A DNA stretch of 64,000 bases from contig NZ_QAOH01000003.1 in the NCBI RefSeq assembly GCF_003050785.1, positions 62,001 to 126,000 of the forward strand, given 5' to 3'. The notes beneath the pieces are model-generated. The model had not been told where the DNA came from. It made no database searches and saw only the letters and a program-made list of their open reading frames with translations. The position numbers and the translations under genes were made by a program. The DNA is from Celeribacter persicus (GTDB taxonomy: Bacteria; Pseudomonadota; Alphaproteobacteria; Rhodobacterales; Rhodobacteraceae). Within the stretch, counting starts at the first letter, position 1. Each line of letters starts with the position of its first letter. This document shows, in pieces, positions 7,092 through 15,224 of the stretch.

Positions 7092-8908
7092 AGATTGTCC
7101 TCCAGATGGCGATTGCCAACGTCCTGCAAATCTCCGTCGATCCGTCTCGCATAACCGCGCGGCGTGAACATCCGCGGCCCTTCGCCCAACTGCGCCAGAC
7201 GTGTGTTCGACGAACCGATCAGCACCACGGTCAGCATGTCCACCTCCTCCACCTCAAGCGCGTCGAGCCGTCGATAACGCACATATTCCGTCGGGCGGCC
7301 CAGATTGGACGCCAGCATGACCGGCGTATCCGCCGGACGATGTTTCAACAATATCTCCCGCGCCTCGGCCAAAAGCGTGCGGCGTTTTTTTGAGACCGGA
7401 TTGTAAAAAGCGATGACGAAATCTCCCTCGGCGGCGGCTTTCAAGCGGCGCAGGATGTCGTCGCGCGGGGTCAGCAAATCCGATAGCGAGATCGCACAGA
7501 AGTCATGTCCCAAAGGCGCGCCCGCCCGTGCCGCCGCGCCTTGCAGGGCCGACACGCCGGGAGAGCAGATCACTTCGACCCGACGCGCGGCATCGGAGAC
7601 ACCGTGCTCTTCCGGCTTGCGATCGAGCAGTTCGAACACCAGTGCGCCCATCGCGTAGATACCCGCATCTCCGGAACAGACCAAAGCTACGTTCTTGCCT
7701 TTTGCTGCCTGTTCCAAGGCATAGCGGCACCGGTCTTCCTCACCCCCCAAAGGGAAATCGCTGCGGAGTTTACCGGCAGCTAATGAGCCGAGAATATCAA
7801 TATAGAGGCCATAACCAACGAGTTCTTCGGCTTCCGAGATCATTTTCGATACTTCCGGTGTACGCCAGCTTGCCTGTCCCGGCCCGATCCCAACAACCGA
7901 CAGACGCCCCCGGGCGCGGCCTTTCAAATCAACGAGCGGTGTCTCGGAACGGGTCAGCGCGCAGGTCGTATTGGCGGTTTTGCGCTTTTCTGCAACCAAC
8001 ATCCCGCCCGCCGCCAAAGCCGCGCCTTCTGCAACACCATGACACCCGACCTCGGCGAAGACCACTTCCGACGGGTTGGCCAACCGATCCGCCTGCGCCT
8101 CCAGCTCCTGCGCCGTGAACAGCCGCAAAGGCACGTCCAGACGTTTTGCCAAAGCGATCATCGCCAGTTCATCCGCCTTCAGATCAATCGTATTGACCGA
8201 AGCAATCGCTCCCGGTGCAACCCCCTGTTCCGCCAACATATCCGAGACATTCTGCCAAAGCTCATCGGGATCGGCATTGCGCGCACACCCGACACCGAGG
8301 GCGTAACGTTGCGGGTGATAAACAAGGCGTTGCGATCCCGGCGCGCCCGGCGCATCGGTCACGGAAAGCGCCACCTCGCCACCCTCATCGGTCAGCTCGA
8401 AAATGTTTTCTCCCTCAACCGAGACACCGGCCCCGCAGAGCAATGCGGCCATCGCGGATTTGGCATCTTCGGGGTTGGCAAGGCGATAGCCCAAGGGCGG
8501 CTCATCCAGGGCGATCCCCAACGCAATATCCCCCGCCGTCGTGATGGCAGCTTTCGCCTCAAGGGTTTGTGCGATCTCTTGCGCCAGACGGTTGGCGCCG
8601 CGATGCCCCCCCAGAAGCGGGACAACGACGGAACCGTCGTCGGACACGGAAATCACCGGTGGTTCGCTTTTCTTGTCGTGCAATAGCGGCGCGACGGCGC
8701 GGATCAGGATACCGGACGCACAGACGCCGATCACCGGAATACCCGCCGCGAAAAGATCGCGGATGTGGTCCAGGGCATTTGGAAAACTGATCTTTGCGCT
8801 GGTCCGGCCTTCACGGCCATGCAGCTCTGCACCAAGGGCAACGGCAATTTTTGCCGCAACCTTCTCGCCAGAGGAATTCAGAGCGACGACAACCGGGGTC
8901 ACAGCCAT
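7088..8908 (-). CDS. cobJ: CbiG-CobJ fusion: cobalt-precorrin-5A hydrolase-like domain plus precorrin-3B C17-methyltransferase
   Basis: A 606-residue two-part protein. Residues 1 to about 325 are CbiG-like. The N-terminal domain has GIPVIGVCASGILIRAVAPLLHDK and PLLGGHRGANRLA. The C-terminal CobE-like part has LGVGCARNADPDELW...VNTIDLKADELAM. From about 335, RLSVVGIGPGQASWRTPEV starts a CobJ/CbiH methyltransferase (LVCSGDAGIYAMG, VEVICSPGVSALQGAAARAGAPLGHDFCAISLSDLLTP, FYNPVSKKR). In the cobalt-early route CbiG opens the delta-lactone and CbiH/CobJ contracts the ring, so the fusion joins neighbouring steps. It overlaps cobI by 10 bases and cobM by ATGA. Confidence 0.94.
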   Translation of the reverse strand: MAVTPVVVALNSSGEKVAAKIAVALGAELHGREGRTSAKISFPNALDHIRDLFAAGIPVIGVCASGILIRAVAPLLHDKKSEPPVISVSDDGSVVVPLLGGHRGANRLAQEIAQTLEAKAAITTAGDIALGIALDEPPLGYRLANPEDAKSAMAALLCGAGVSVEGENIFELTDEGGEVALSVTDAPGAPGSQRLVYHPQRYALGVGCARNADPDELWQNVSDMLAEQGVAPGAIASVNTIDLKADELAMIALAKRLDVPLRLFTAQELEAQADRLANPSEVVFAEVGCHGVAEGAALAAGGMLVAEKRKTANTTCALTRSETPLVDLKGRARGRLSVVGIGPGQASWRTPEVSKMISEAEELVGYGLYIDILGSLAAGKLRSDFPLGGEEDRCRYALEQAAKGKNVALVCSGDAGIYAMGALVFELLDRKPEEHGVSDAARRVEVICSPGVSALQGAAARAGAPLGHDFCAISLSDLLTPRDDILRRLKAAAEGDFVIAFYNPVSKKRRTLLAEAREILLKHRPADTPVMLASNLGRPTEYVRYRRLDALEVEEVDMLTVVLIGSSNTRLAQLGEGPRMFTPRGYARRIDGDLQDVGNRHLEDNL

Positions 8909-9615
8909 GGATCGGCCCCTTTCACGATAAGGATCATGGAAAAATACGGTGCCTTTTCAGGCGCTTTCGAGAGCGGCATCACCTGTTCGTCCGGGGTCGA
9001 TGCACGTTCGATATAGACCGCTTTATCGGTCAGTCCCGCCACCTCAATCGCCGCCCGGACCGCCGCGAAATGACGCCCGAGTTTCATCACCACAATGGTG
9101 TCTGAGGGTGGCAGGGTTTGCGTCGGATTTCCGCCCGACAAACGTCGGGCAAGTTCCGGGGCGGGGAGGATCGTCACCACCTCGTTGCGGGCGGCGAGTG
9201 GAAGGCCCGCAACAGCGGCACAGCTCATGGCGGAGCTGACGCCGGGCACGACCTCGACCGGATAATCGGACCGCAGACGAGCGTAGAGATACATGAAGGA
9301 GCCGTAGAAAAACGGATCGCCCTCACAGAGCACCACCACGTCATGACCGGCATCGAGTTCGGTCCGAATGGCCAAAGCCCCCGCATCATAAGCGGCCTGT
9401 GCCGGGGCGCGGTCGACGGTCATGGGAATGTCCATGACGATCTCGCGTGTACCGGGGGCGATGTGATCTGCCGCAATGGAGCGGGCAAAAGATGTGCCGC
9501 CCGCGAGCCTCGGATAGGCAATGACCTTGGCCCCCGCGATGAGCCGCGCGGCCTTGAGGGTCATCAGTTCGGGATCGCCCGGACCAAGGCCAATACCGTA
9601 AAGTTTTCCGGTCAT
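8899..9615 (-). CDS. cobI: Precorrin-2 C20-methyltransferase
   Basis: A 238-residue tetrapyrrole methylase. MTGKLYGIGLGPGDPELMTLKAARLI carries the SAM loop. VVVLCEGDPFFYGSFMYLYARL and VEVVPGVSSAMSCAAVAGLPLAARNEVVTILPA are CobI/CbiL signatures. It makes precorrin-3A. ATG 9615 is preferred over ATG 9630 because it forms the ATGA overlap with the cobL stop that recurs through this operon. Confidence 0.95.
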   Translation of the reverse strand: MTGKLYGIGLGPGDPELMTLKAARLIAGAKVIAYPRLAGGTSFARSIAADHIAPGTREIVMDIPMTVDRAPAQAAYDAGALAIRTELDAGHDVVVLCEGDPFFYGSFMYLYARLRSDYPVEVVPGVSSAMSCAAVAGLPLAARNEVVTILPAPELARRLSGGNPTQTLPPSDTIVVMKLGRHFAAVRAAIEVAGLTDKAVYIERASTPDEQVMPLSKAPEKAPYFSMILIVKGADPWL

Positions 9616-10808
9616 TTGGTGAGACTCCATTGCGTGACGGGCATGAAAGGCTTCCAGCCCGACAGGCTTCCGACTGGTTTGGCACGTGAGACGGACAGAC
9701 GGGTGAGATCGCCACCGAATTCGCTGCGCAGCGAAAGCAGCATGGTTTCGCTTTCCAGCGTCACCGCATTGGCAACCAGACGGCCATGCGGTTTAATCGC
9801 GGCGAGGGCAATCTCGACGACTTCGCGTGATAATCCGCCGCCAATGAACACCGCATCCGGGGCGGGCAAATCCTCAAGCCCCTCCGGCGCTTTCGCGTCG
9901 ATCAGTTTCAAACCCGGCGTGCCCAGAGCCAAGGCGTTTTGCGCCGCCAAAGCGCGACGGTCGGCGCGGTGTTCGATGCCGATAGCACGGGCGTCACGCG
10001 CCGCGCGCATCCATTCGATGGCGACCGAGCCGGACCCGCAACCGATGTCCCAGAGCATCCCACCACGCACCGGACCGAGCTTGGCCAAGGTCACGACGCG
10101 CACCTCTTGTTTGGTCATGTTGCCGTCGGACACAAAGGCGCTGTCGGGCAAACCAAAACGCGGCAGCAGGGTCGCGCCCTCTTCCGCAATTAGATCGACA
10201 GCGAGGGTATGGAACTCTGGCACTTCATGTGACCAATCGGCGGCGGTACCGTCAAAGCGGGCTTCATCAACACCACCCATATGGGCCAGCACCGTCATGC
10301 GAGAAGGGTAAAATCCAAGATTACGCAAAATTTTCGCAACTTCTGACGGGCTATCAGAACCTTTTGTCAAAATGAGCAATTTCTGCGATGCGGCGAGGAA
10401 AGGAATAACCTGTTCTGCCGGACGCCCGTGAATGGTCAATATTTCGCAATCGGCTAGCGACCATCCCATGCGGCAAGCCGCAAGCTGGAAGGCGGAAAGC
10501 TGCGGATGGTAGAGTATCTCGGACGAGTCGATCTCCCGTCCGATCCGGGCTCCGACAGAATACCAGAGCGGATCGCCGGTGGCGAGCACGGCGACACGAC
10601 GCCCACGCAGGGAGTTCAGATCGGAGATCAGCGCATCGAAAGGCGAGGGCCATACGCGACGCTCGGCAATCAGCGATGCTGTCAGTTCATGGTGGCGTTC
10701 CGCTCCGAAGATCACCTCCGCATCTTCAAGCACCATGCGGGTGGCGGGGGCGAGGCTGTCGAGACCGTTGTCACCGATACCGATGATATGGAGCCACGGA
10801 GCACTCAT
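9612..10808 (-). CDS. cobL: Precorrin-6Y C5,15-methyltransferase (decarboxylating), CbiE and CbiT domains
   Basis: A 398-residue bifunctional enzyme. The N-terminal half (LHIIGIGDNGLDSLAPATRMVLEDAEVIFGAERH, RRVAVLATGDPLWYSVG, PQLSAFQLAACRMGWSLAD) is the CbiE-like C5 methylase. From about 205, GNMTKQEVRVVTLAKLGPVRGGMLWDIGCGSGSVAIEW is the CbiT Rossmann methyltransferase that methylates C15 and decarboxylates the C12 acetate. The intact CobL fusion is typical of the aerobic route. Coupled by ATGA to both cobH and cobI. Confidence 0.95.
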   Translation of the reverse strand: MSAPWLHIIGIGDNGLDSLAPATRMVLEDAEVIFGAERHHELTASLIAERRVWPSPFDALISDLNSLRGRRVAVLATGDPLWYSVGARIGREIDSSEILYHPQLSAFQLAACRMGWSLADCEILTIHGRPAEQVIPFLAASQKLLILTKGSDSPSEVAKILRNLGFYPSRMTVLAHMGGVDEARFDGTAADWSHEVPEFHTLAVDLIAEEGATLLPRFGLPDSAFVSDGNMTKQEVRVVTLAKLGPVRGGMLWDIGCGSGSVAIEWMRAARDARAIGIEHRADRRALAAQNALALGTPGLKLIDAKAPEGLEDLPAPDAVFIGGGLSREVVEIALAAIKPHGRLVANAVTLESETMLLSLRSEFGGDLTRLSVSRAKPVGSLSGWKPFMPVTQWSLTK

Positions 10809-11443
10809 TCGCCGATCTCCGGCAGTCCGGCCGCCAAGGCATTCACGGCGGCGGAAGCGATAGCCGATCCGCCGCGGCGTCCGCGAAGCGCGATGAAATC
10901 ACAGCCTCGGGGATTGGCGGCAAGCTCGGCCTTGGATTCCGTCGCGCCCACGAACCCGACGGGAAAGCCGAGGATCAGAGCCGGTTTGGGAAAGCCCTGC
11001 TCGATCCGCTCCAGAAGGTGAAACAGCGCCGTGGGGGCATTGCCGATGGCAACGACGGCGCCCTCAAGATGCGGCTCCCAGAGGTCCACGGCGGCGGCGG
11101 AACGGGTGGTGCCGATCTCTCTGGCGTGCTCGGGGACGGAGGGGGCGTTGAGCGTGACGACCACCTCGTTGTCTGCTGGCAGATAGCGGCGGATAATCCC
11201 CGCCCCGGCCATTTCGCAGTCACAGAGGATAGGCGCGCCGGATTTCAGCGCGTCGTACCCGGCGGCATAGGCACCGGGAGAAAATGCGAGACGATCCGCC
11301 ACCTCCACCATGCCGCAAGCGTGAATCAGGCGGATTGCAAGGCGTTCCATGCCGGGATCGAAACGATCCAGACGCGCCTCACGCCGTACGGTTGCGAAAC
11401 TCTGGGCGTAGATCGCCTGTGGGTCCTTTTCATAAGGGCGCAT
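10805..11443 (-). CDS. cobH: Precorrin-8X methylmutase
   Basis: A 212-residue protein. YEKDPQAIYAQSFATVRREA at the start and IRLIHACGMVEVADRLAFSPGA are the CobH/CbiC signature, including the catalytic His41 that moves the C11 methyl to C12. APILCDCEMAGAGIIR, IGNAPTALFHLLERIEQG and GFPVGFVGATESKAEL complete the family motifs. The product is hydrogenobyrinate (or cobyrinate). Five bases separate it from the CbiX-like gene upstream, and ATGA couples it to cobL. Confidence 0.96.
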   Translation of the reverse strand: MRPYEKDPQAIYAQSFATVRREARLDRFDPGMERLAIRLIHACGMVEVADRLAFSPGAYAAGYDALKSGAPILCDCEMAGAGIIRRYLPADNEVVVTLNAPSVPEHAREIGTTRSAAAVDLWEPHLEGAVVAIGNAPTALFHLLERIEQGFPKPALILGFPVGFVGATESKAELAANPRGCDFIALRGRRGGSAIASAAVNALAAGLPEIGE

Positions 11444-11448
11444 GCGGT

Positions 11449-12762
11449 TCAGCCTTTGGTTTTGCGCGCCGACTCGGGGCCGAGCGGGTGATTGGCGTGC
11501 GGGTAGACCGGATGGCGGTGGTCGTGGCTGTGGTCATGACCATGATGATGATCGTGGTCATGCGGGTGCTCATGATCGTGATGATGGTGACTGTGGTGGT
11601 GAGCATGATGATCGTGATCGTCATGATGGTGATGATGATCGTGGTGGTGGTCATGGTGATGACCCGCCGCCTCAAGCCGACACAACCCGGTGCAGAAGGT
11701 ATCGCAAAGCGTACAATCGGCCACGTTGGAACCCGGCGCAGAGGCTCCCTGCCCCTCGACATGGTGATGGTGGCTTTCCTGAACCGCGCCAAGCTCGGCT
11801 TCGAACCCCAACACCTCGGTGCGGTATTTACAGAGCACACAGGTCGGTGGCGGCACTTCGCTCAACGCCGGGTGGCCCTTGCCGTAGCGGGACAGATCGG
11901 CGGTGCGCTCGGTGGGGCTGATCTTGCGCGGTGCTTCCCCCTCGATGGAGAGAACCTGCGTGCGGTAGGGACAGATCCCGCAATTCGGCACTGGAATATC
12001 ACCGTCCTGTTCGAGCACGCGTTCGGCGAAGGTTTCGAGCACTTTCGGATGGTCGTTGAGATAACCCGCCTTGACGAACTGAATGTCGGGATATTTGGCG
12101 GCGACCTGATCGGTGAAGCCATAGATGCGGTCGATCAGGATGCCGGTGAAAAGGAAATAGGGAAAGACGATGACACGTTTGTAGCCAAGCCTGGCGACAT
12201 GTTGCAGGCAGGGTTCAACGAGCGGGAAGGTAACGCCGGAATAACCGATCTCGCACCAGCCAAAGCCCATGCCCTCCCAGAGAAGACGCGCGATCTTGGC
12301 GACATTGGCGTTGGCGTCCGGGTCGGAGGCGCCGCGACCGATGACCACAAGGCAGGTGTCGTGCAGAGGCAGTTCTCCCAAATCGGCATTGGCGCGGTCG
12401 ACGGCATCCTGCACACGACCGGCGGCGGCGGCGATCATTTTCGGATCGACACCCAGTTCGCGGCCATAAGAGACCTCGATCCCATGCTTGGCGGCATAGG
12501 TGTTGAGCACCGTCGGAATGTCGTTTTTCGCATGCATCGCAGCAAAAAGCATCCCCGGCACGGCAAGGATGCGCTCGCACCCGGCCTCGCGCAGACGGTC
12601 GAGGCCATCGCGCAGCACGGGGTTGGCGAATTCCAGATAGCCGTAGTCCACGAGCCAGTCGGAGGGCAGCAAAGCGGGGAGTTTCTCCGCCAGAACGGCA
12701 AATTCGTCCACCGCAGCCTGGCTGCGGGAGCCATGGCCACAAATCATCACACCGGTTTTCAT
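11449..12762 (-). CDS. cbiX: CbiX-type sirohydrochlorin cobaltochelatase with Cys-rich and poly-His C-terminal tail
   Basis: A 437-residue protein. Its first ~245 residues are two chelatase half-domains: MKTGVMICGHGSR...PGMLFAAMHAKNDIP, with the catalytic His pair, and a second half with VVIGRGASDPDANAN and VFPYFLFTGILIDR. The C-terminal third holds Cys clusters (CGICPYRTQ, CVLCKYRTEV, CTLCDTFCTGLC) that could hold an Fe-S centre or metal. It ends in a tail of over 30 His within about 60 residues. Long CbiX proteins in other bacteria also have an Fe-S motif and a His-rich stretch. I chose ATG 12762, four bases after the preceding gene's stop, because upstream frame translation is non-protein-like. 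Confidence 0.88.
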   Translation of the reverse strand: MKTGVMICGHGSRSQAAVDEFAVLAEKLPALLPSDWLVDYGYLEFANPVLRDGLDRLREAGCERILAVPGMLFAAMHAKNDIPTVLNTYAAKHGIEVSYGRELGVDPKMIAAAAGRVQDAVDRANADLGELPLHDTCLVVIGRGASDPDANANVAKIARLLWEGMGFGWCEIGYSGVTFPLVEPCLQHVARLGYKRVIVFPYFLFTGILIDRIYGFTDQVAAKYPDIQFVKAGYLNDHPKVLETFAERVLEQDGDIPVPNCGICPYRTQVLSIEGEAPRKISPTERTADLSRYGKGHPALSEVPPPTCVLCKYRTEVLGFEAELGAVQESHHHHVEGQGASAPGSNVADCTLCDTFCTGLCRLEAAGHHHDHHHDHHHHHDDHDHHAHHHSHHHHDHEHPHDHDHHHGHDHSHDHRHPVYPHANHPLGPESARKTKG

Positions 12763-12766
12763 GGGA

Positions 12767-12979
12767 TCAGACCTCTTGCGGCTCGACCTCGGCTTCCGCC
12801 TGCCCGGTCTCGTCCTCTTTCCTGCCCTTGATGGCGCCCCAGATCGCAATAGCGACAGCGGCCCCGATGGCAGCACCGGCAAGCCAGTGATTGTGACCGG
12901 CCATTTCGCCGATATGGCCCGGATGCGCGAGCGCCGGGGCGGCGAACAAAGTGAAAATGAGTGCAAGACTGCGAGTCAT
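12767..12979 (-). CDS. Small HPGH membrane protein heading the cobalamin operon (DUF6732-like)
   Basis: A 70-residue protein. The signal peptide or first helix MTRSLALIFTLFAAPALA is followed by the mature start HPGHIGEMAGHNH, a second helix (WLAGAAIGAAVAIAIWGAI) and a charged tail KGRKEDETGQAEAEVEPQEV. The four His and Met just after the cleavage site could bind metal in the periplasm. The short size, His motif and position before a cobaltochelatase recall CbtB-type cobalt proteins, but the His motif is at the opposite end of the helix. DUF6732 is my recollection of the family. First gene of the operon; four bases separate it from cbiX. Confidence 0.7.
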   Translation of the reverse strand: MTRSLALIFTLFAAPALAHPGHIGEMAGHNHWLAGAAIGAAVAIAIWGAIKGRKEDETGQAEAEVEPQEV

Positions 12980-13282
12980 GGCATTTCCTTGTCTGTGGCC
13001 CCCATTTCGGGTCTGTGGGCCGTCGTGAATTCAAGGAGGCTGGGACGTCTGACGATGCTGCGCGTGATCCCCGGTTTGGGTCGATCCGCCACTGCCAACC
13101 TCTCTGGTCCCGTGTCGGGACGTCGTCATGCGTTCTCTATAGGCGGGGCCCGTGCTTCGCGCAAATGCTTTCGCTGTCGCAGCACCAACCTGTGCATGAG
13201 TGCACCATCACTGCGCTCGCAGGCCTGTTTGCACAGAAACGCAAAGTCTTTAGGTGAGCACCAAAGGCAAAAGGAGGCCCCG
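12980..13282. promoter_or_regulatory. Divergent intergenic region between the cobalamin operon and the hydroquinone reductase gene
   Basis: About 300 bases without a believable gene. It must hold the promoters for the minus-strand cob operon and the plus-strand reductase gene. It contains a perfect 6-bp hairpin with a three-base loop (GTCCCG-TGT-CGGGAC, 13107-13121) and an AAGGAGG ribosome-binding site (13271-13277) for the gene at 13283. I looked for a cobalamin riboswitch reading into the cob operon and found no B12-box (AGCCAGGAGACC-type) sequence on the minus strand. Confidence 0.5.
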
Positions 13283-14257
13283 ATGGGTTATCTGCAAGAC
13301 GGCATCTGGCATGACCAGTGGTACGACACCAAATCTTCCGGTGGCCGGTTCCAGCGGACCACCACCGGCTTTCGCAACTGGATCACCCCGGACGGTGCCC
13401 CCGGCCCCTCGGGCACGGGTGGCTTCCGGGCGGAAAGCGGGCGCTATCACCTCTATGTCTCCTACGCCTGTCCCTGGGCGCACCGGGCGCTGATCTTTCG
13501 CGCCCTGAAAGGGCTTGAGGACCATATCTCCATCTCGGTCGTGCATCCCGATATGCTGAAGGACGGCTGGACCTTTGCAAGCGACTTTGCCGGGGCAACC
13601 GGAGATACACTTCTGGGCAAACGCTTTCTGCGTGAAATCTACACCGAAGCCGCCCCGCAGATGTCGGGCCGGGTGACAGTGCCGATCCTTTGGGACAAGA
13701 AGCGGAACACTATCGTCTCCAACGAATCCGCAGAGATCATCCGCATGTTCAATTCCGCCTTCGACGGGATCACCGGAAACGACCTCGACTTCTGGCCCGA
13801 AGAACTTCGCGACCAGATCGAACGCCTGAACGCTCGTGTCTATGACACGGTCAACAACGGCGTTTACAAGGCGGGCTTCGCCACCACGCAGGATGCTTAT
13901 GACGAGGCCATCGAACCGCTGTTCGACAGTCTCGACTGGCTTGAAGGCATCCTGTCAGAAAGCCGGTATCTTACTGGCGATCATGTGACCGAAGCCGACT
14001 GGCGGTTGTTCACCACTTTGGTGCGTTTCGACAAGGTCTACCACACGCATTTCAAGTGTAACCGGCGGATGCTGAAAGACTATCCCAACCTCTGGGGCTA
14101 CACCCGTGAACTGTACCAAACGCCCGGCGTGCGGGAGACCACACATTTCGACCATATCGTGCGGCATTATTATTTCAGTCACGACACGATCAATCCCAAC
14201 CGGATCGTGCCTGTCACACCCGCGCTCAGCTTCGACGCGCCGCACGGACGCGCTTGA
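13283..14257 (+). CDS. Glutathionyl-hydroquinone reductase (Xi-class GST, YqjG/ECM4 family)
   Basis: A 324-residue cytoplasmic protein. It starts MGYLQDGIWHDQWYDTKSSGGRFQR and continues YHLYVSYACPWAHRAL; the CPWA motif with nucleophile Cys63 defines this class. TVPILWDKKRNTIVSNESAEIIRMFNSAF is the glutathione-binding thioredoxin-fold part. A helical GST-C domain follows (ADWRLFTTLVRFDKVYHTHFKCN). These enzymes reduce glutathionyl-hydroquinones with GSH. A strong AAGGAGG site precedes ATG 13283. The 3' end overlaps the convergent response-regulator gene by 32 bases. Confidence 0.93.
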   Translation: MGYLQDGIWHDQWYDTKSSGGRFQRTTTGFRNWITPDGAPGPSGTGGFRAESGRYHLYVSYACPWAHRALIFRALKGLEDHISISVVHPDMLKDGWTFASDFAGATGDTLLGKRFLREIYTEAAPQMSGRVTVPILWDKKRNTIVSNESAEIIRMFNSAFDGITGNDLDFWPEELRDQIERLNARVYDTVNNGVYKAGFATTQDAYDEAIEPLFDSLDWLEGILSESRYLTGDHVTEADWRLFTTLVRFDKVYHTHFKCNRRMLKDYPNLWGYTRELYQTPGVRETTHFDHIVRHYYFSHDTINPNRIVPVTPALSFDAPHGRA

Positions 14258-14630
14258 CCTCGCTCAGGGCGCTGTCCTTGCCGTAATGCTCCACCATGGC
14301 AGTCAAATCTTCCAGATCGACCTTCTTGGGCAGGAAGGCGCAGGCATTCGCGACGTGTTGAAAAATCGACCCATCGGAGAAGAAACTCGAATTGGTGGTG
14401 AAGATCACCCGCGTGTCCGGATGGCGGTAATTGGCATAATCCGCGACAGCAAAGGCCGAGCCTTGCTCCAACACCAGATCGAGCACGATCAGATCCGGTG
14501 CGGAGTTCTGCAAACTCTCAATCGCCTCGTCCTGCCCGGCCACCAGCGTCACGCACATGCCTTGGCGTTCCAGATGGCGTTGCCAGACACGTCCAATGTC
14601 CGGGCTGCTTTCGACGATCAATACCTGCAT
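14226..14630 (-). CDS. Single-domain response regulator receiver
   Basis: A 134-residue CheY-like receiver without an output domain: MQVLIVESSPDIGRVWQRHLERQGM, the phospho-acceptor Asp in LIVLDLVLEQGS, TNSS at the Thr/Ser position, and Lys in FLPKKVDLEDL. The acidic pocket is reduced (ESS instead of the usual DD), so phosphorylation may be atypical. I chose ATG 14630 because it starts the first beta strand. No histidine kinase is adjacent. Convergent overlap of 32 bases with the reductase gene. Confidence 0.85.
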   Translation of the reverse strand: MQVLIVESSPDIGRVWQRHLERQGMCVTLVAGQDEAIESLQNSAPDLIVLDLVLEQGSAFAVADYANYRHPDTRVIFTTNSSFFSDGSIFQHVANACAFLPKKVDLEDLTAMVEHYGKDSALSEVKRVRAARRS

Positions 14631-14816
14631 GTTTCTTCTGCCGCCGGCCTCTGCCGCAAGCAACTCCGCTCAGCGCTGTTCGCGTGTCCTTGGATTCGAT
14701 AGGCCACACTTAACGGAGCTTTAGTCGCTGGGTCAATCGACCCCGTCCCTGCCGTGCAGCGGAAAAGGCTAAGATTTTAGCTTGCACTCTGCGCGGGCTA
14801 GGGCAAAACACGGGAT

Positions 14817-15224
14817 ATGACAGAAAGCATCCCCAATTCCGCACAGACCTGGATCACGACCTGCGAAGGCTGCAAAGGCGCTGGCTGGGCGGAGCGGGGT
14901 GAGTCGCAAACCGATGGCGCGCGTCTGGCCGACGCCATCGAACGTCGCGCCGATCCGGCAGGGATCAGGACCCGACGGGTGAGTTGCACCATGGGATGCG
15001 AACGCGCCTGCAATGTGATTGTGCAAGCCGAAGGGAAAATCGGCTATTCCCTTGGAAAATTTGACGGAACCGAGGCGGATGCAGAGGCAATCGTGGCCTA
15101 TGCACGGCTCCATGCCGCCTCAGCTACGGGGCAGGTTCCGTTCCGGGACTGGCCGCAGGGCGTCAAGGGACATTTCGTGTCACGGCAGGTGCCGCTGCCG
15201 GTTGAGGGAGATGCGGAAAGATGA
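14817..15224 (+). CDS. DUF1636 Cys-rich metal- or Fe-S-binding protein
   Basis: A 135-residue protein with CEGC (Cys16, Cys19) and SCTMGCERACNV (Cys57, Cys61, Cys65). This is the pattern of DUF1636 and resembles the thioredoxin-like [2Fe-2S] ferredoxin fold. The C-terminal segment YARLHAASATGQVPFRDWP is also typical. The family is frequently found with cobalamin genes; here it overlaps cobC by ATGA (15221-15224) and is first in a DUF1636-cobC-cobD run. Electron transfer or cobalt handling is possible but not shown. Confidence 0.85.
   Translation: MTESIPNSAQTWITTCEGCKGAGWAERGESQTDGARLADAIERRADPAGIRTRRVSCTMGCERACNVIVQAEGKIGYSLGKFDGTEADAEAIVAYARLHAASATGQVPFRDWPQGVKGHFVSRQVPLPVEGDAER

Noticed and set aside
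11284-12831. A 515-codon plus-strand frame with long Met/Val runs
   Set aside because: The VVMTMMMIVVM-like stretch is the complement of the poly-His codons of the CbiX gene; the frame is a shadow.
13080-13130. GCCACTG-containing hairpin region considered as a cobalamin riboswitch
   Set aside because: Only a short core-like string occurs, and on the strand leading away from the cob operon; the B12 box and other aptamer segments are absent.
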